From: Trichinella spiralis
Lineage: Eukaryota; Nematoda; Enoplea; Trichinellida; Trichinellidae
Assembly (NCBI GenBank): GCA_000181795.3
Contig: CM012955.1
Location: 11,990,413-12,054,412 of the forward strand
DNA length: 64,000 nt
Direction: 5' to 3'
This document shows positions 38,439 to 53,793 of the stretch, piece after piece. The notes beneath the pieces are model-generated. The model made no database searches and was not told the origin of the DNA. It was given only the letters and a program-made list of their open reading frames with translations. Position 1 is the stretch's first letter; each line of letters opens with the position of its first letter. The position numbers were made by a program, and so were the translations under genes.

Positions 38439-40040
38439 TCAACACTGTTGACATTGCTTAGCTAATTCATCGCTCAACATTAAACATTTTTCATCCAAAC
38501 TACTATTCAACTGCTTTTCAGCGTCAATCATCCTACGAAAACGTATCACTTGCGCGACAGTTCTGTTCTACAAAAATCCACACATATAAAATACCCGCAA
38601 ACGAATAATTTAAACAACTAACTTTAACAATGGTGGTAGAACTGCGAACCTGATCTTGATTATGTTTAGCTAACTGGAGCTGATGATGATCAGTGGAAAA
38701 AAAATTGTACAATTGCAATATAATTTATACGGATTATTCAAGCTTACTTCTTGTTCGACGCTTTTTTCTTGCTCAGTCAGAAGTTGTCGATAAAGTAACA
38801 GTTGCCTATTTTGATTATCCAGTTCTGACAGCATGCAGTGAATTTCAGCTTTTCGTTCTTCGCTACAATCTGCAAATTCGTCACTTGACATCTATTTAAT
38901 TTATTGCTTAACAAAATTTTCAAAACAACCCATACATCATCACTTTTAAATGAGCAATTCATCTTATCGACTGTCACCTGTTATAAAATTCTTTGAAAAC
39001 TGCCCGCCGTTCAGAAAAATCATATTCAAAATTATTCATTGTTCAAAAAATTAACAAAATGAATAGTTTCAACTTTTAAACTTCCTTCATTTAATCGACA
39101 AACAATTCAATCAGATAAGCATGCAAATCGATCTACTGTTATTATTAATCATACTTGGCTGTTTCAGTTTGTCAATTTTCGATTTCGAAATGTCGACACT
39201 GTCAGCATCTCGTAATTTCAACGTGCTCTTCTCAAACTGCTTACAATAATTACAAGACTGCTTTTTCGACTCACAAATACGTCGCATACTGTAAGACCGA
39301 AAAAGAAGAAAATTTTGCATTTTCACAACACAACACAACCAGTGCAATGAACATCAATTTTACCATCGTACGTTTTCCAGCTCCAATCGCTTTTCTCGAA
39401 CTTTATTCGACAATGCTATCGATTTTTTCAAAAGTTTGTTTAAATCAAACAACACTTTCTTTTGTTCACGAGCTAAACAACTTTTTTCCTTCTCCGTACA
39501 ATCGAGTTTTTTGTTCACATCGACTATCAAATCAGAAATCTTCTGCAATTCAATGCCTGGAATTAAAAAAAGAAAAAGAAAACATTTTTCAATTATATAT
39601 ATATATATATATTTATTTATTTATTTATTATTGAATCTGCATATTCACGAGAATTCATTAAGTAGAAAAATAACAATTTTATTCAATTAAACTACTGTCA
39701 AAATTACATCAACTTTACAAAATTACAAAATAAAAAAAATAATCCCTGCCTAATTCTGTACGTTACAGTATTAGTTGTTTAGAAAAAGGTCAAGAAATGA
39801 CATTTGAATTATAGTTGAATTTGTTGAAATATAAATTCACCAATAAATAAAACCATTTACAACTAACTAACTGCCTATTGTTGTTGACTTGAACAAATTG
39901 AAAGTAAATTCAATATTACGTGGGCGTGGGCATTCTGCAACAATCTCTTGTAAAATGTGCACAAACAAAAATCAAAAATCGACCGAATAAAATTTAAAAT
40001 ACCATTTAAATCCATAACTGCTTCTGACACTGCTAATTGG
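38439..40040 (-). CDS. Coiled-coil protein of unknown function (5' end not found)
   Basis: Seven exons join in frame (40040-40003, 39556-39364, 39288-39155, 38970-38936, 38891-38748, 38679-38623, 38567-38439), about 243 residues. The product is almost wholly helical and charged with heptad-like spacing, for example LARDxxKKVLF-type and LNKLLKKSIALSNKVREK segments, so a coiled coil is likely. It is unusually rich in Cys and ends KQCQQC. The 35-bp exon at 38970-38936 is a micro-exon needed to keep frame. The 5' exon(s) upstream of 40040 are not identified, and only 174 bp separate it from the PSMA3 stop. Such proteins occur in kinetochores, centrosomes and tethers, but nothing here decides. Together with the kinase it separates the two PSMA3 copies. 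Confidence 0.6.
39595..39629. repeat. (AT)n/(TTTA)n microsatellite
   Basis: AT dinucleotides passing into TTTA units inside an intron of the coiled-coil gene. Confidence 0.8.
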
Positions 40041-40214
40041 CTAAGAAAAAACAAAACAAAAAGAAGATAATTCGCAATGCATGTGTACCAAAAGTATCAC
40101 AGTACAAGTTTGGCGAAATAACTACGATCGAACGATGATAATATCGTCACTGATATGAACTACTAGATTTTTATTCATCACCAAAACACCCAATCATTTG
40201 TTTTTGAAAATGTT

Positions 40215-41163
40215 TCACACTGTATCATCGTCTTCGTCATCCGATTCTTCCAGGGCACGCTTGGCGAATTCTTCAGCTTCTTTGTAAATATTCTCGGGCA
40301 CCAATTCATGCTTACCACCAGTCGCTTCGGAAACCCAGCTCAATTCCATAATGCAGTGCTTGTCCCTCGCTTCGTCTCGAATTGAGTAGATGATCCGCGC
40401 AGCTTCGTTGATCAATTCGCTGACCGGCTTCGTGGTGGAATTCATCTCGTCCACTTCGGCTTTGGCCGCCTGATGACTGCGACCAATTGCCCACGATCTG
40501 TAACCGAACATTGAACCGCAAGGTTCGACCAAATAGAGCTCAGGGCCTTTCAGCGGCGACCAAGAACCCAAAAATACGCTGCATCCGAATGGTCTGAAAA
40601 AAATCAATTACCAAAAAAACAACAACAAGTAGAAAAAAATTCCACATCAACTGTAGTTCACCTCAACGCTCCGTACAACGTGTACGCGTGAACGTAGAGC
40701 GACAAACGTTCGGCCAAATGTCCACACGGGATATCAGAGCGGTAAGATTTGTGGTAGGATATCGCTTCTTCGACGGCATAGTGGTGCAACGCCCGACCAT
40801 CCGGATACAGTCCAGAAAAGACGAAACCAATCTTGTCCGCAACGGTGGCAATTCTTTGATTTGAATAATCTTCGTACAAAGAAGACGACACTGCCTTCTC
40901 GACGCCGAACACCACCCCATCCAAGCCTCGAATAGCTACGCAAGTGTGCGAATTGTTTACCGCTTTGTTGGCGTATTCGACTAAACAAAACAACAAAAAC
41001 AACGACAACAAATTGAACAGCAAAACGCTATGCAAATTTGTGATGATGATGTATAACAATTTCCACAACAAAGATGTGAAAAATACACACGTTGATATAT
41101 GCGTCCGTCTGGTGAAAACGTTGCGGCCGAAAGATCGTATCCGGAATTCGAGTTGCTTCCCAT
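40215..41163 (-). CDS. PSMA3: 20S proteasome subunit alpha-7 (PSMA3 ortholog)
   Basis: Exons 41163-41091, 40980-40662 and 40593-40215 give 256 residues, the usual length. It is one of the seven alpha subunits forming the outer ring and gate of the 20S core in cytosol and nucleus. The start is the ATG at 41163. The alpha-subunit signature is intact: SGYDLSAATFSPDGR then IYQLEYANKAV. DGVVFGVEK, SLYVHAYTLYGALRPFGCS and the C-terminal ELSWVSEATGGKHELVPENI follow vertebrate PSMA3. The protein ends in a short acidic tail (EESDDEDDDTV) typical of alpha-7, known in mammals as a CK2 target. The frame joined at QLEYA fits the conserved QVEYA. It lies 1.0 kb from the SPCA stop on the same strand and is the probable parent of the copy at 33212-34139. 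Confidence 0.97.
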
Positions 41164-42181
41164 TTCTTTCAACAGTTATTATCTTCAGCAATTGTGGACT
41201 AGCGCAAGTGAATAGCGGTGATGTTGACTAAAATGAAGCATACTGTAACTTGTTCAATCGAAAAAAAAGTCAACTGAATACTGTCAAACGAAAAACGAAT
41301 TAAAATTTATTTTAATTATGCACTGGAATTTTATATTCGATCAAAATGCAACTTTCGATCACAAATTTCGCACAATTGATCAAATCGACTAACATTCGAT
41401 ACAGTAAAATAGAAAATTAGGCGTAAGTAACATGGTGAAATTGAAATGATAAATTAAACTGCTGCATGGAAGTTGTTGTATGGATTTTCAAAGACCACCT
41501 GATGCAGTGGTCTTGATACCGACAAGAGAGACAGATAATCAGAATGCAGTACAACGCTGAGTTCACTTTTTTGGCGTTATTAAATTCTGTCGTTTCCAGT
41601 AAAGAATTGTAATGTTAAAAAGAATTTCGAGTGACAAATTTTAATGTGAAGAAGAAAAAGTTTTCCTTTGCAAAGTTTGCATTAGTGTTGACAGAGAACA
41701 GGGATAATTTTTTACAATACAGTATTCATAAAATTCAAGTACTACATTACAAGTTGGATAGATTATTGTAGAGACCACTGAAATTGATTCCCTATGTTGT
41801 TGTTGTTGCAATTAATTAAAATTAATATTTTTTTTACAATTGCAATTTGTTTGTTACCGAATCAATTGAAATTATTGTCAATTCGTTGTACGACGAATCG
41901 AACTGTGCGCAATATACTACCAGTAAAAAGAAAAAAAAACAATTTAATTTTTTTGACATCACAAGTCATAAAAAAGACGGATGTCACGAGTGAAAGCATT
42001 CGGTTCCAAAGTAGTTTCATTCAGTTTTCTAAAAAGTTTTTAAAAACAAACAAAGAAACAAACAAACAAACATATAAACAAACAAATAAATAATGAAAAA
42101 CAAAAATAAAAAAGCAAACTAAGATTGTTTGAAATAGTGATAAGTATTCAACTGGCAATGGGTATTTATTTGTTGTCCGAA
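41164..42181. repeat. PSMA3 upstream flank, parental copy of the duplication
   Basis: Spacer between PSMA3 and the SPCA stop, duplicated at 34140-35165. It includes a GATCAAAA/TTTCGATC near-palindrome at about 41338-41359 (perfect as GATCAAAA/TTTTGATC in the other copy) and an AAAC-repeat tract at 42047-42093, which is not shared in full. It should carry the PSMA3 promoter and the SPCA 3' UTR. Confidence 0.8.
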
Positions 42182-46109
<3,928 letters not shown>

Positions 46110-47642
46110 TACTTGAAAATGGTCATTTTTCACGTTCAATTATTCAAATATTACAAATTAGCATTGCACTTGAAAAAATATCAAACCACCACCCCCCCCC
46201 CTCTTTAATCAATTTGCAATTTTACAATCGATCGTTGTACAGTGCAACGTTTGAAAAACAAAAATTACCATATAAATCTTGTCGCGTCACAATTTATACG
46301 CAATCAATTAAGCTGAAAGCAATAAGATGACAAAATTGAATGAATGGACAAAAAGAACCGCTTTGGCAATTGTTGCATTGTAAAATTTATACATTGAACG
46401 CGGACAACGACAACTGCTCTCCCTTTCTTTCTCAGTGACAAACGGCCCATTATAATCGTACAATGTACAATAGATCGAAACGAGTGGACAAAGGCGAAAT
46501 GGCACGTGGAAATGCTTGTTTATTTGAAAATTTAAAACAAACAAACATAAAACTATTATCATCCAGATAACAAACATGACGAGGAAAAAACAAAACAAAA
46601 ATTTACGCTTATACAACACGAAAAAAAAGTATGATAAAAAAAAACATTTTCTCATTAGTCAACAGTTCGATGGAAAAAATTTGCATATTACAGCGATCCA
46701 CCATATCCGAACAACAATGAAAATCAACTAACTGCAACAATTGACAACTTCACGACAGACGGTAGTTTTTGACAAAAATTAATTTAAAATAAAAAATTTG
46801 ATATTTTTTTTCGTTCTACTTTTCAATAAACACTTTTATTGGATTTTCAATTCAAAATACTGCCTACCTGTTCATTGAAACAAAAAATATTGCAACATCA
46901 CTTGGTCAAATTGAACACAATTGAGTAAAGTGGCAATTTTTGGATAATTAATAGAACAAATTTCACTTTTATAAAAAAATTTTGACAATCAAATTTTCAC
47001 AAACAACACTGTTGAAAATTAATTTTTCATTTCATTCCATTTCCAGTTTTCATACTGTAATAATCAAGTTTTATTCCAAAGGAATTTGTTACTATAATCG
47101 AACGAATGATGCAACCGGCATTTCAAAACTTGACCAATGATGATCGAATAGAAAAAACAGTTTCAATTTTTGTTTTCATTCATTTATTAGTATAATTAAA
47201 TTTATAAAAATAACTCTCATTTCTACAATGGCAGCAGCAAATTGTAAATATTTTACAATGTAAAGAGGCAAAAAGAGAAAACAAACCCTTGACAACTAGG
47301 ATACAAAAAAAACATGACAGTGTCAGCAAATATCCATTCTGTACAACAGAGAGATCTAAAACTTGAACAAAAGCCACAAGCGTGAGGCTGAGCGGGTTTT
47401 TAAAGCACACTGTTGCGTGTGTGTCCGTGTGCTGATTGACGATGACAACAAACAAACAAACAAACAAACAAACAAATAAACGGACAAAGCTTCTTCTTGG
47501 TTTTCTCTTTTTCCTCAATTTCTTGACAATCCAACAAGCTAGACAATTTGACTAAATCACATTTAAATAAAATAAAACAAAACAAAAATAATATAAATAA
47601 AAAATTTTCAAAGGTAAATAAATTTGGTGGTACGGTGCTGGT
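46110..47642. other. Intergenic region between SPCA and YEATS genes
   Basis: 1.5 kb with the SPCA 5' flank and the YEATS 3' UTR. It contains a CAAA tetranucleotide tract at about 47449-47477. No gene is supported; an AG just before the SPCA ATG leaves room for a leader exon. Confidence 0.4.
47449..47477. repeat. (CAAA)n microsatellite
   Basis: Tandem CAAA units in the YEATS-gene 3' flank; similar AAAC tracts occur at 42047-42093 and 44388-44402. Confidence 0.75.
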
Positions 47643-50600
47643 TCAACAAGCTGCGGATTTGTTGAGCTTGCGCTTTTTGGCGTTGGGCGCGTCATCGGGC
47701 GACTTTTCAACGTTGAAATAAGCGAGCATTGAATTGATCACGGGAAGTTCAATTTGACTGAGATCGAATTCCAAAAAGTGAGGTGAAACAACGTTGAAAT
47801 TCGCATGCTTAACAATAATGTCGACGATTTTTTGCGCGATGCTTTTATCTTTCAAAGATTGAATTTTCGCCTGCAAATCGTGCAACAATTCTTCCAAATC
47901 TTCGGGTGAAGATGGATTCGAAGTGGAAGAAGAAGACGACGACGACGATGATGCGGATGTGGATGTGGAAGAGGTGCAAGATGATGATGATGATGATGAG
48001 GAAGATGAGGAGGAGGAGGAAGAAAGCGAAGGTACGGAAGAAAATGTCGACGATGCTGCTGCCGCTGTTGCCGAGCACGACGAGGCTGCCGGCAAAGTGT
48101 TCTTCTGGCTTTTCGTCTGCTTGCCAGAAGTCGAAATTACGCCATTCGTAATTGGCTTGGCAACGTTGGAATTTTGCTTTTTCTTTTCCACAGATTTTGT
48201 CGCACTTTTCTCATCAACATGCTGACCAACGGTCGCGATGGCCGGCTTCGACAGCGGAGATTTGAAAGTGCCCATCGAAGAATTGTCCGTCGAATCGGTG
48301 TCCAAACCGCTGTCACTTTTCTGCCTTTTTTTGATTTTAATTTTCTTTTTCAAAATTGACTTGTCAACATCCTGCTGTACTGACAGCAAAGGTTTGCCGG
48401 TTATGAAATCGAAATCGGCCAGCATCAATTTCTTCTGACTGGGCGGTTTGGGAGGGGATTTTTCCATACTTTTCGAATCGACCAACCCTGGATCCAAATT
48501 GCCGTTCGACAACTTCACCTTCTTCTCCTTATCCGGGACAATTTGGCTAGCCTTCAATCCTTTCACGGTCAATTTCAACGAAGGCCTGAACTCCGACTCT
48601 TCCGCACTAGATCTTTGGACAATTGAAACAGTACTGCTGGCACTGGTGGTGACGGTGGGGGTGGTTTTCTTGTTTTTGCTGCTTTTGCTTATGCTATTTT
48701 TTGAAATCTAAAATCAAATTGACAAATTGACATTTTCCGCTTTAATTTTTTCGTCCAAACTAACTTTGCACTTTTCCAGAGAATTCACCTGAATTGGTTC
48801 TCCAAAGAGATCTTGGAAACTACTCGTCGGATGCGAAGTCACCGGCTGTCTCGGCTTACTACTATTTGACAAATGATCCGGCTGAAAATGTGCAAAATTA
48901 AAACGACAATAATCGTCACACTCATACTATCTTACCATAGATCTTTGTACAAGCTGTCTCAACGCCGGAGTGGGATTTTTCAATTCAATCGCTTTCAAAA
49001 TATGAATCCTATCATCCGGAACTGAGAAATACTTTTTTTTCATTTAAAAAAATTATGAAAACAACAAAAACACAAATGGCTCACCGTATCTCAAATTCAT
49101 GTCGTATTCGACGTAATATTCACGTTTGCAATGAGCAAGATATATTGTAATTGGAATCACAAAACCTGCGTATCCCGTTTCGGTAACTTCGAACGGTGGT
49201 GAAGTAACAACTCAAATAGTATTGAATAATAAGTTCAACATTATCAATGACGAATTATCTTCATCTCTACGATGATTGGCGAAATTGTAGTGTGTACATT
49301 AGAACAATTCGAGTGTGTATTACATTTTTCATCTGTGAATAAGCTTTCACTGATAATTGCTCCAACAAACAATATCGTGCATAATTTCATCAAATGATAA
49401 AATCTCTCTACTGGTAATCATACAAAATGATACGAGGTCAACATGCAGACAAAGAAAAAGATGAAAATAAACATTTTACATCACTTCGACAAAATCTCTG
49501 ACCCAGAACCGATGTTGAAATAAAGTAGAAAAACAATTCTAGGTGGGATAAAATGAAAAGCAATTATTTTGTCTCATTGTTTATTTATATAATGATAATC
49601 CGCTATTGCAGAGCTGTGTCAATCGAGTGAACCATATTTAGAAAAATGTCAATAACGCTAGCCGATTACTTTTTAATCAATTCGTTAACAATGCAAATAG
49701 AAGCCAATTACAAATTCTCATTGCAATCTTCCCTCTGTAGAATATAATTATTGAAAAGAGAAAAAAAAATTATTCTTTAAACAAATACCACAAACAGTAA
49801 TGCAATCCAATTGTAATGTTATTTTTTGAAAAAATTGCAATATTAAAAAATAATAAAAACGTGATTCGTGATTTCTGTCAGAAATGCCGGGTCGATAGAA
49901 AGAGGTCAATAGGTTGCATGATGGAAGAAAATGATCGCATGCGGAAGTTGGCACCTTGCTGCACCAATTGCAGAATGGGGGATTTTATAAAAGAAAAATT
50001 AAAAACAATAATCATCAACACGCAATTTGCCATGGAAGAGGGCAACATTTTTCTCACACCTAACCAAATTATCAAAAACCTAACCACCGGGCTCGTGGAA
50101 AAGGCGAACATTGATTTGAAATGTTCAACGACAAACTTTCAATTTCGACGCATTTGCCCCTCGGGGTGATGAAATGGAAATTCTCTACTAATCTAGATGA
50201 AGTATTAGTTTTCTGATGAAAACATCCTTTCGCCAAAATTTCGCCAAAACGAGAACAACATGCCCCATTAAAAGTGAAACGAGTGTTTTCATCTTGAAAA
50301 TTGATTTCTTTTCCATTGCATGCAAATTCGAACGTTATCATGATTTCAGAACAAAAAAAACATTTATGCGACCGAAATGGAAAACAAATTTAAATACAGA
50401 AGACGATCATTATGCATAGATTGAAAGTAAATAAAAGTTATTTACCCCGACGAGAGCACTTGAAATCTGCGTGCAATTGGAAAATAACTTTCTGGATGAG
50501 ACCATTGTCCACTCGGAGTCCATTGTGACCACGGACAAAAACTGTCCAGCGATGCGTGTGCGCAAAGGGAGTGGTAGTATGGGGCGGTTGGAGCATCACC

Positions 50601-50650
50601 GACTCGTGGCCAATATGAAGCCGCAATACCAATTTCTCTTGTTCAACCAT
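47643..50650 (-). CDS. YEATS-domain protein of the AF9/ENL type
   Basis: Exons 50650-50446, 49210-49085, 49021-48936, 48881-48789 and 48707-47643 give 524 residues. AF9/ENL proteins read acylated histone H3 and belong to the super elongation complex and DOT1L complex in the nucleus. The YEATS domain is residues 1 to about 140: LRLHIGHESV, HTHRWTVFVRG, IQKVIFQLHADF, then across the 1.2-kb intron PPFEVTETGYAGFVIPI. The last 85 residues match the ANC1-homology (AHD) domain (DLEELLHDLQAKIQSLKDK, IVDIIVKHANFNVVSPHFLEFDL), which binds AF4, DOT1L or BRD4 in mammals. Between them is a Lys/Ser-rich linker with a long poly-Ser tract coded by TCA/TCC/TCG repeats. Both end domains together distinguish AF9/ENL from GAS41 or YEATS2. 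Exon 1 was found by its domain and joins in phase. Confidence 0.93.
49211..50445. other. Large intron 1 of the YEATS gene, with an open frame
   Basis: The intron carries a plus-strand open frame of 117 codons (49816-50169) with several Cys (CQKCRVDRKR, APCCTNC), whose composition is more protein-like than random. It has no recognised domain and no clear splice partners. It may be a small nested gene or chance. Confidence 0.3.
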
Positions 50651-53600
50651 GGCGATTCGCCAACAACTCGATTCAATCGAGATATGCTTGTTTCTGTATT
50701 TGTGGTGAAATCTGATCAACGAAACTTCACTGCCAATACAGGCAATTGATATCCAGCCAGCTAACAGCACACCATCGTCATCATGACATTGTAAACATAA
50801 CTGCACACTGGCCAATATTACTGTACTTAATGACACGCATGTTATACTGACTTCAATATTTGACAACTTCAACACGCAACGCACATTCAACGATAAACAA
50901 TAAAAATACTTGCCAAATTTAATACTGTTCTGCACTTTTATTATATAATAGTTTTTTAATAATAATTTTCTGCCCTTTAATTTACTATTTACTTCAATAA
51001 GATGCATGTGTGATTTTTTCAAAAATTTTTAGTTTCTTATATATTAAAAAACAATGTAATTTAATCTAAAAGCTCAAAGATTATAAATTGTAAAGTGCTA
51101 CTTGCTAACTAAGTTTATATGTAATTCATCACCTACGCTTCTTCCAACGAACATTAAAGATATTTTGGCTGGCTGTATGATGCAGTATGATAGAAAAAAA
51201 AGATGTCACGCTATATTATTTAATTTCTAAAATATGATTTTTAAATTAACGTTTGACGTTTTATAATATTCTCATCAATAACTGCTTATTGATAACAAAT
51301 AAAATTTCTATTAACTTTTGCAGCTGAAATTGAACATAATTAACATTCCATTGGCGATCACTTTTGATGATTTCACTAGACGCTGCAAATGTGCAATAAA
51401 AAGCTATAGGCTGATTCAATAAAAGTCGTTGCCAAATTGTCATGCCAAATAATATAATTAAAATTAAAAAAAAACCTAAATATACTATTAAATATAAATA
51501 ATAAATTAACTAAATGTACTAAATAATATAATTAAAAACTAAATATTTGTTTTTTTCTAAATATTTTTGTCCGTTTATTCTTGTAAAAAATCATGTCAAT
51601 TGGATTTATTTGTGCAAGATCATTTTGAATTGAAATATCAACATTTTAATGTTAATTAAATTTCACATTTCAAGTTATTCAAGCATATATTTCTTTTCTT
51701 TTTAGCAAATGCATTGCAAAGCTTATCATTTTGAACTAGTTTCAATGCTGCTGGTTTGCAGCTGCAATCACTGCGCTGCTTAATCTTCTACAAATGAAAA
51801 ATCAGCACTGATATGCAAATGTTTGACAAACGCAGATGCTATAAATATGAAAATTAAATTCTTTCAGTAAACACCAACGTTTGATATATAAAAATTTTAA
51901 ACACTTGAAAAAATATTTATCGATACAATGTCAACAGTTAGCCAATTTGAATTAATGGCCAATTTTATTCGGCGCCATTTCGCCATTTTATTGCTTATAA
52001 AAACTGCAATTAAATTTGACCAAACGAGTGCAATATATTCTGCACATTCTTGGATGACAAAAAAGAAATAAATTGTGTATTGAATGGAAAAAAACGATTC
52101 AAAATGAAAGTGTAGAAGCAGAACAGTTGAAAATTAAAAGATAAATCGAAATGCATTTTGTTTTGAATGCATTGAATGAAAAGAAAATAAAACCAACAGA
52201 ACCAGCTGAGAAAATATCTAATTTGCAATTTATAGATGAGTATTGGGTTTGCCACCGTTGCCAAATTACAGTTAAAAATAGTTATTATCAATCAAATCTA
52301 CTGTCCCAGTAAGTAAATTTTTAAATGCCAAATTTTAATTGCCAAACTATTGCACGGAACACTGATAGTTATTAAACAGTTCAGTCAATTTAAATTTTGC
52401 ATTAATTTTTCCTGCTGTGGAAATTTTATAATTTTGTAACGTTATAAGTTCAACAACAAATGACCAACTTTGGACGTCAACTCTTTTTTATTCATTATTT
52501 TCAATTAAAAATTAAATATTTTAAAAATAAATTCGAGTAAATTCATCTTATTGTAACGTGAATACGCATCGTTGATAAGGCGATAACCGTTCCATAGATT
52601 TAGAGCAAAATATACCTGCCGCAGGAGTAAATCGTACAGCTACCGACAGCTGGGCTGCACTTGATTTTCACTGTCAGTGGCGGCAAGGAGCTACAGTATA
52701 AGGAAATGGAGTTGAATTGTCAAAGTTGTGGTTTACACGGGCGTGCGTGGGGTGCTTTGTCACGTTAATTGCCATTATTCATAATAGTAAAATTTTAAAC
52801 TGCTTACGTGTATCTTACATTCAATGCGTCTGGGGAACGCGAAACAAATCTCCAAGTCTTGTCAGATTGTGTGGCGATAGAATCGCGCGATACGCCAACT
52901 GGAGTCTGATTCGCCAGTGCAACGCTTGCCAAACGCAACATATTATAAATCATCGATCGTATCGCAGCAATTTTTGCACAATGAAAAAAATTCATTCAGT
53001 GGTATAAAATAATTTTAAAAGTTAAATTTACATTGTTAACAAAAATGAATTTGTTTTATAATGTGAAATAAACTAAAATTACAAAAAAAACAATAACTCA
53101 TTAGAAATGGCGTAGGTGAGGCATACTGTCATCAAGGTGAAGTAAAAACTAAATCAAGTGACTCGTGATTTGTTGGCTTGTGGCTTTGCTATCGCTGAAA
53201 TAGACTTGTGCGTCATTTACTGAAGTAAGCATTAAGCATATTTTAAGCGTTAATTTTTGTAAATTATCGTTTGCTTTACGTTTTGAAATTATCAGTTTCG
53301 TAAAATGAAATGTCAACAAAAAGCTCAAGAAGTGGATTAGAGGGCATTTTATTTCTGCGCGTGGGTGCGTGAATCTTCGCAATAATCGTTCTATCTTCGT
53401 GTTCAAATTGTGCAATGGACGAATTAATAATTATTATTTTTCGGCAGTCTTGTAATAAATTCTTTTTTTTTTGAAAATGGAAGTTTTAATTTATGTAAAA
53501 TTTCGTGTTTCATGCTAAATTTTAACGAGTTAAATTTTTTCTGTAATTTGAACAATTTTTAAGTTTTATACTTTTTGTCAAAAGTTGATTACTGTAGTAA

Positions 53601-53793
53601 TTTATAATTTGTCTACAATTTTTTTAGTTGATTTTTGATATGTATTTTGTTTTTATTAAATTTCTGATTAGAATGTTTACTTAGGTGAAGAGCAAATAAT
53701 TGATTTCGATTAAGATTGTAAAATGAGTACAATTTGTTGTTGCTTGGATGAATTGATTTTGTTGGTATTATAGTGATGATGTGAAATGTTTAG
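50651..53793. other. Intergenic region between YEATS and anoctamin genes
   Basis: Divergent spacer, mostly very AT-rich. A less AT-rich stretch at about 52550-53000 has open frames on both strands (52717-53007 plus, 52804-52995 minus) with no recognised product. It may hold anoctamin leader exons, since an acceptor-like TTTAG immediately precedes the ATG at 53794. Confidence 0.4.

Noticed and set aside
47906-48225. Plus-strand open frames rich in Asp, Glu and Met
   Set aside because: They are the antisense of the poly-Ser tract in the YEATS gene and have no other support.
49861-49935. CQKCRVDRKR...GCM stretch resembling part of a nuclear-receptor zinc finger
   Set aside because: Cys spacing and the rest of the domain do not fit, and there is no first finger upstream.
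52717-53007. Open frames on both strands in a GC-richer patch upstream of the anoctamin gene
   Set aside because: Neither resembles a protein, and no splice chain reaches the anoctamin start; it could be promoter or UTR.
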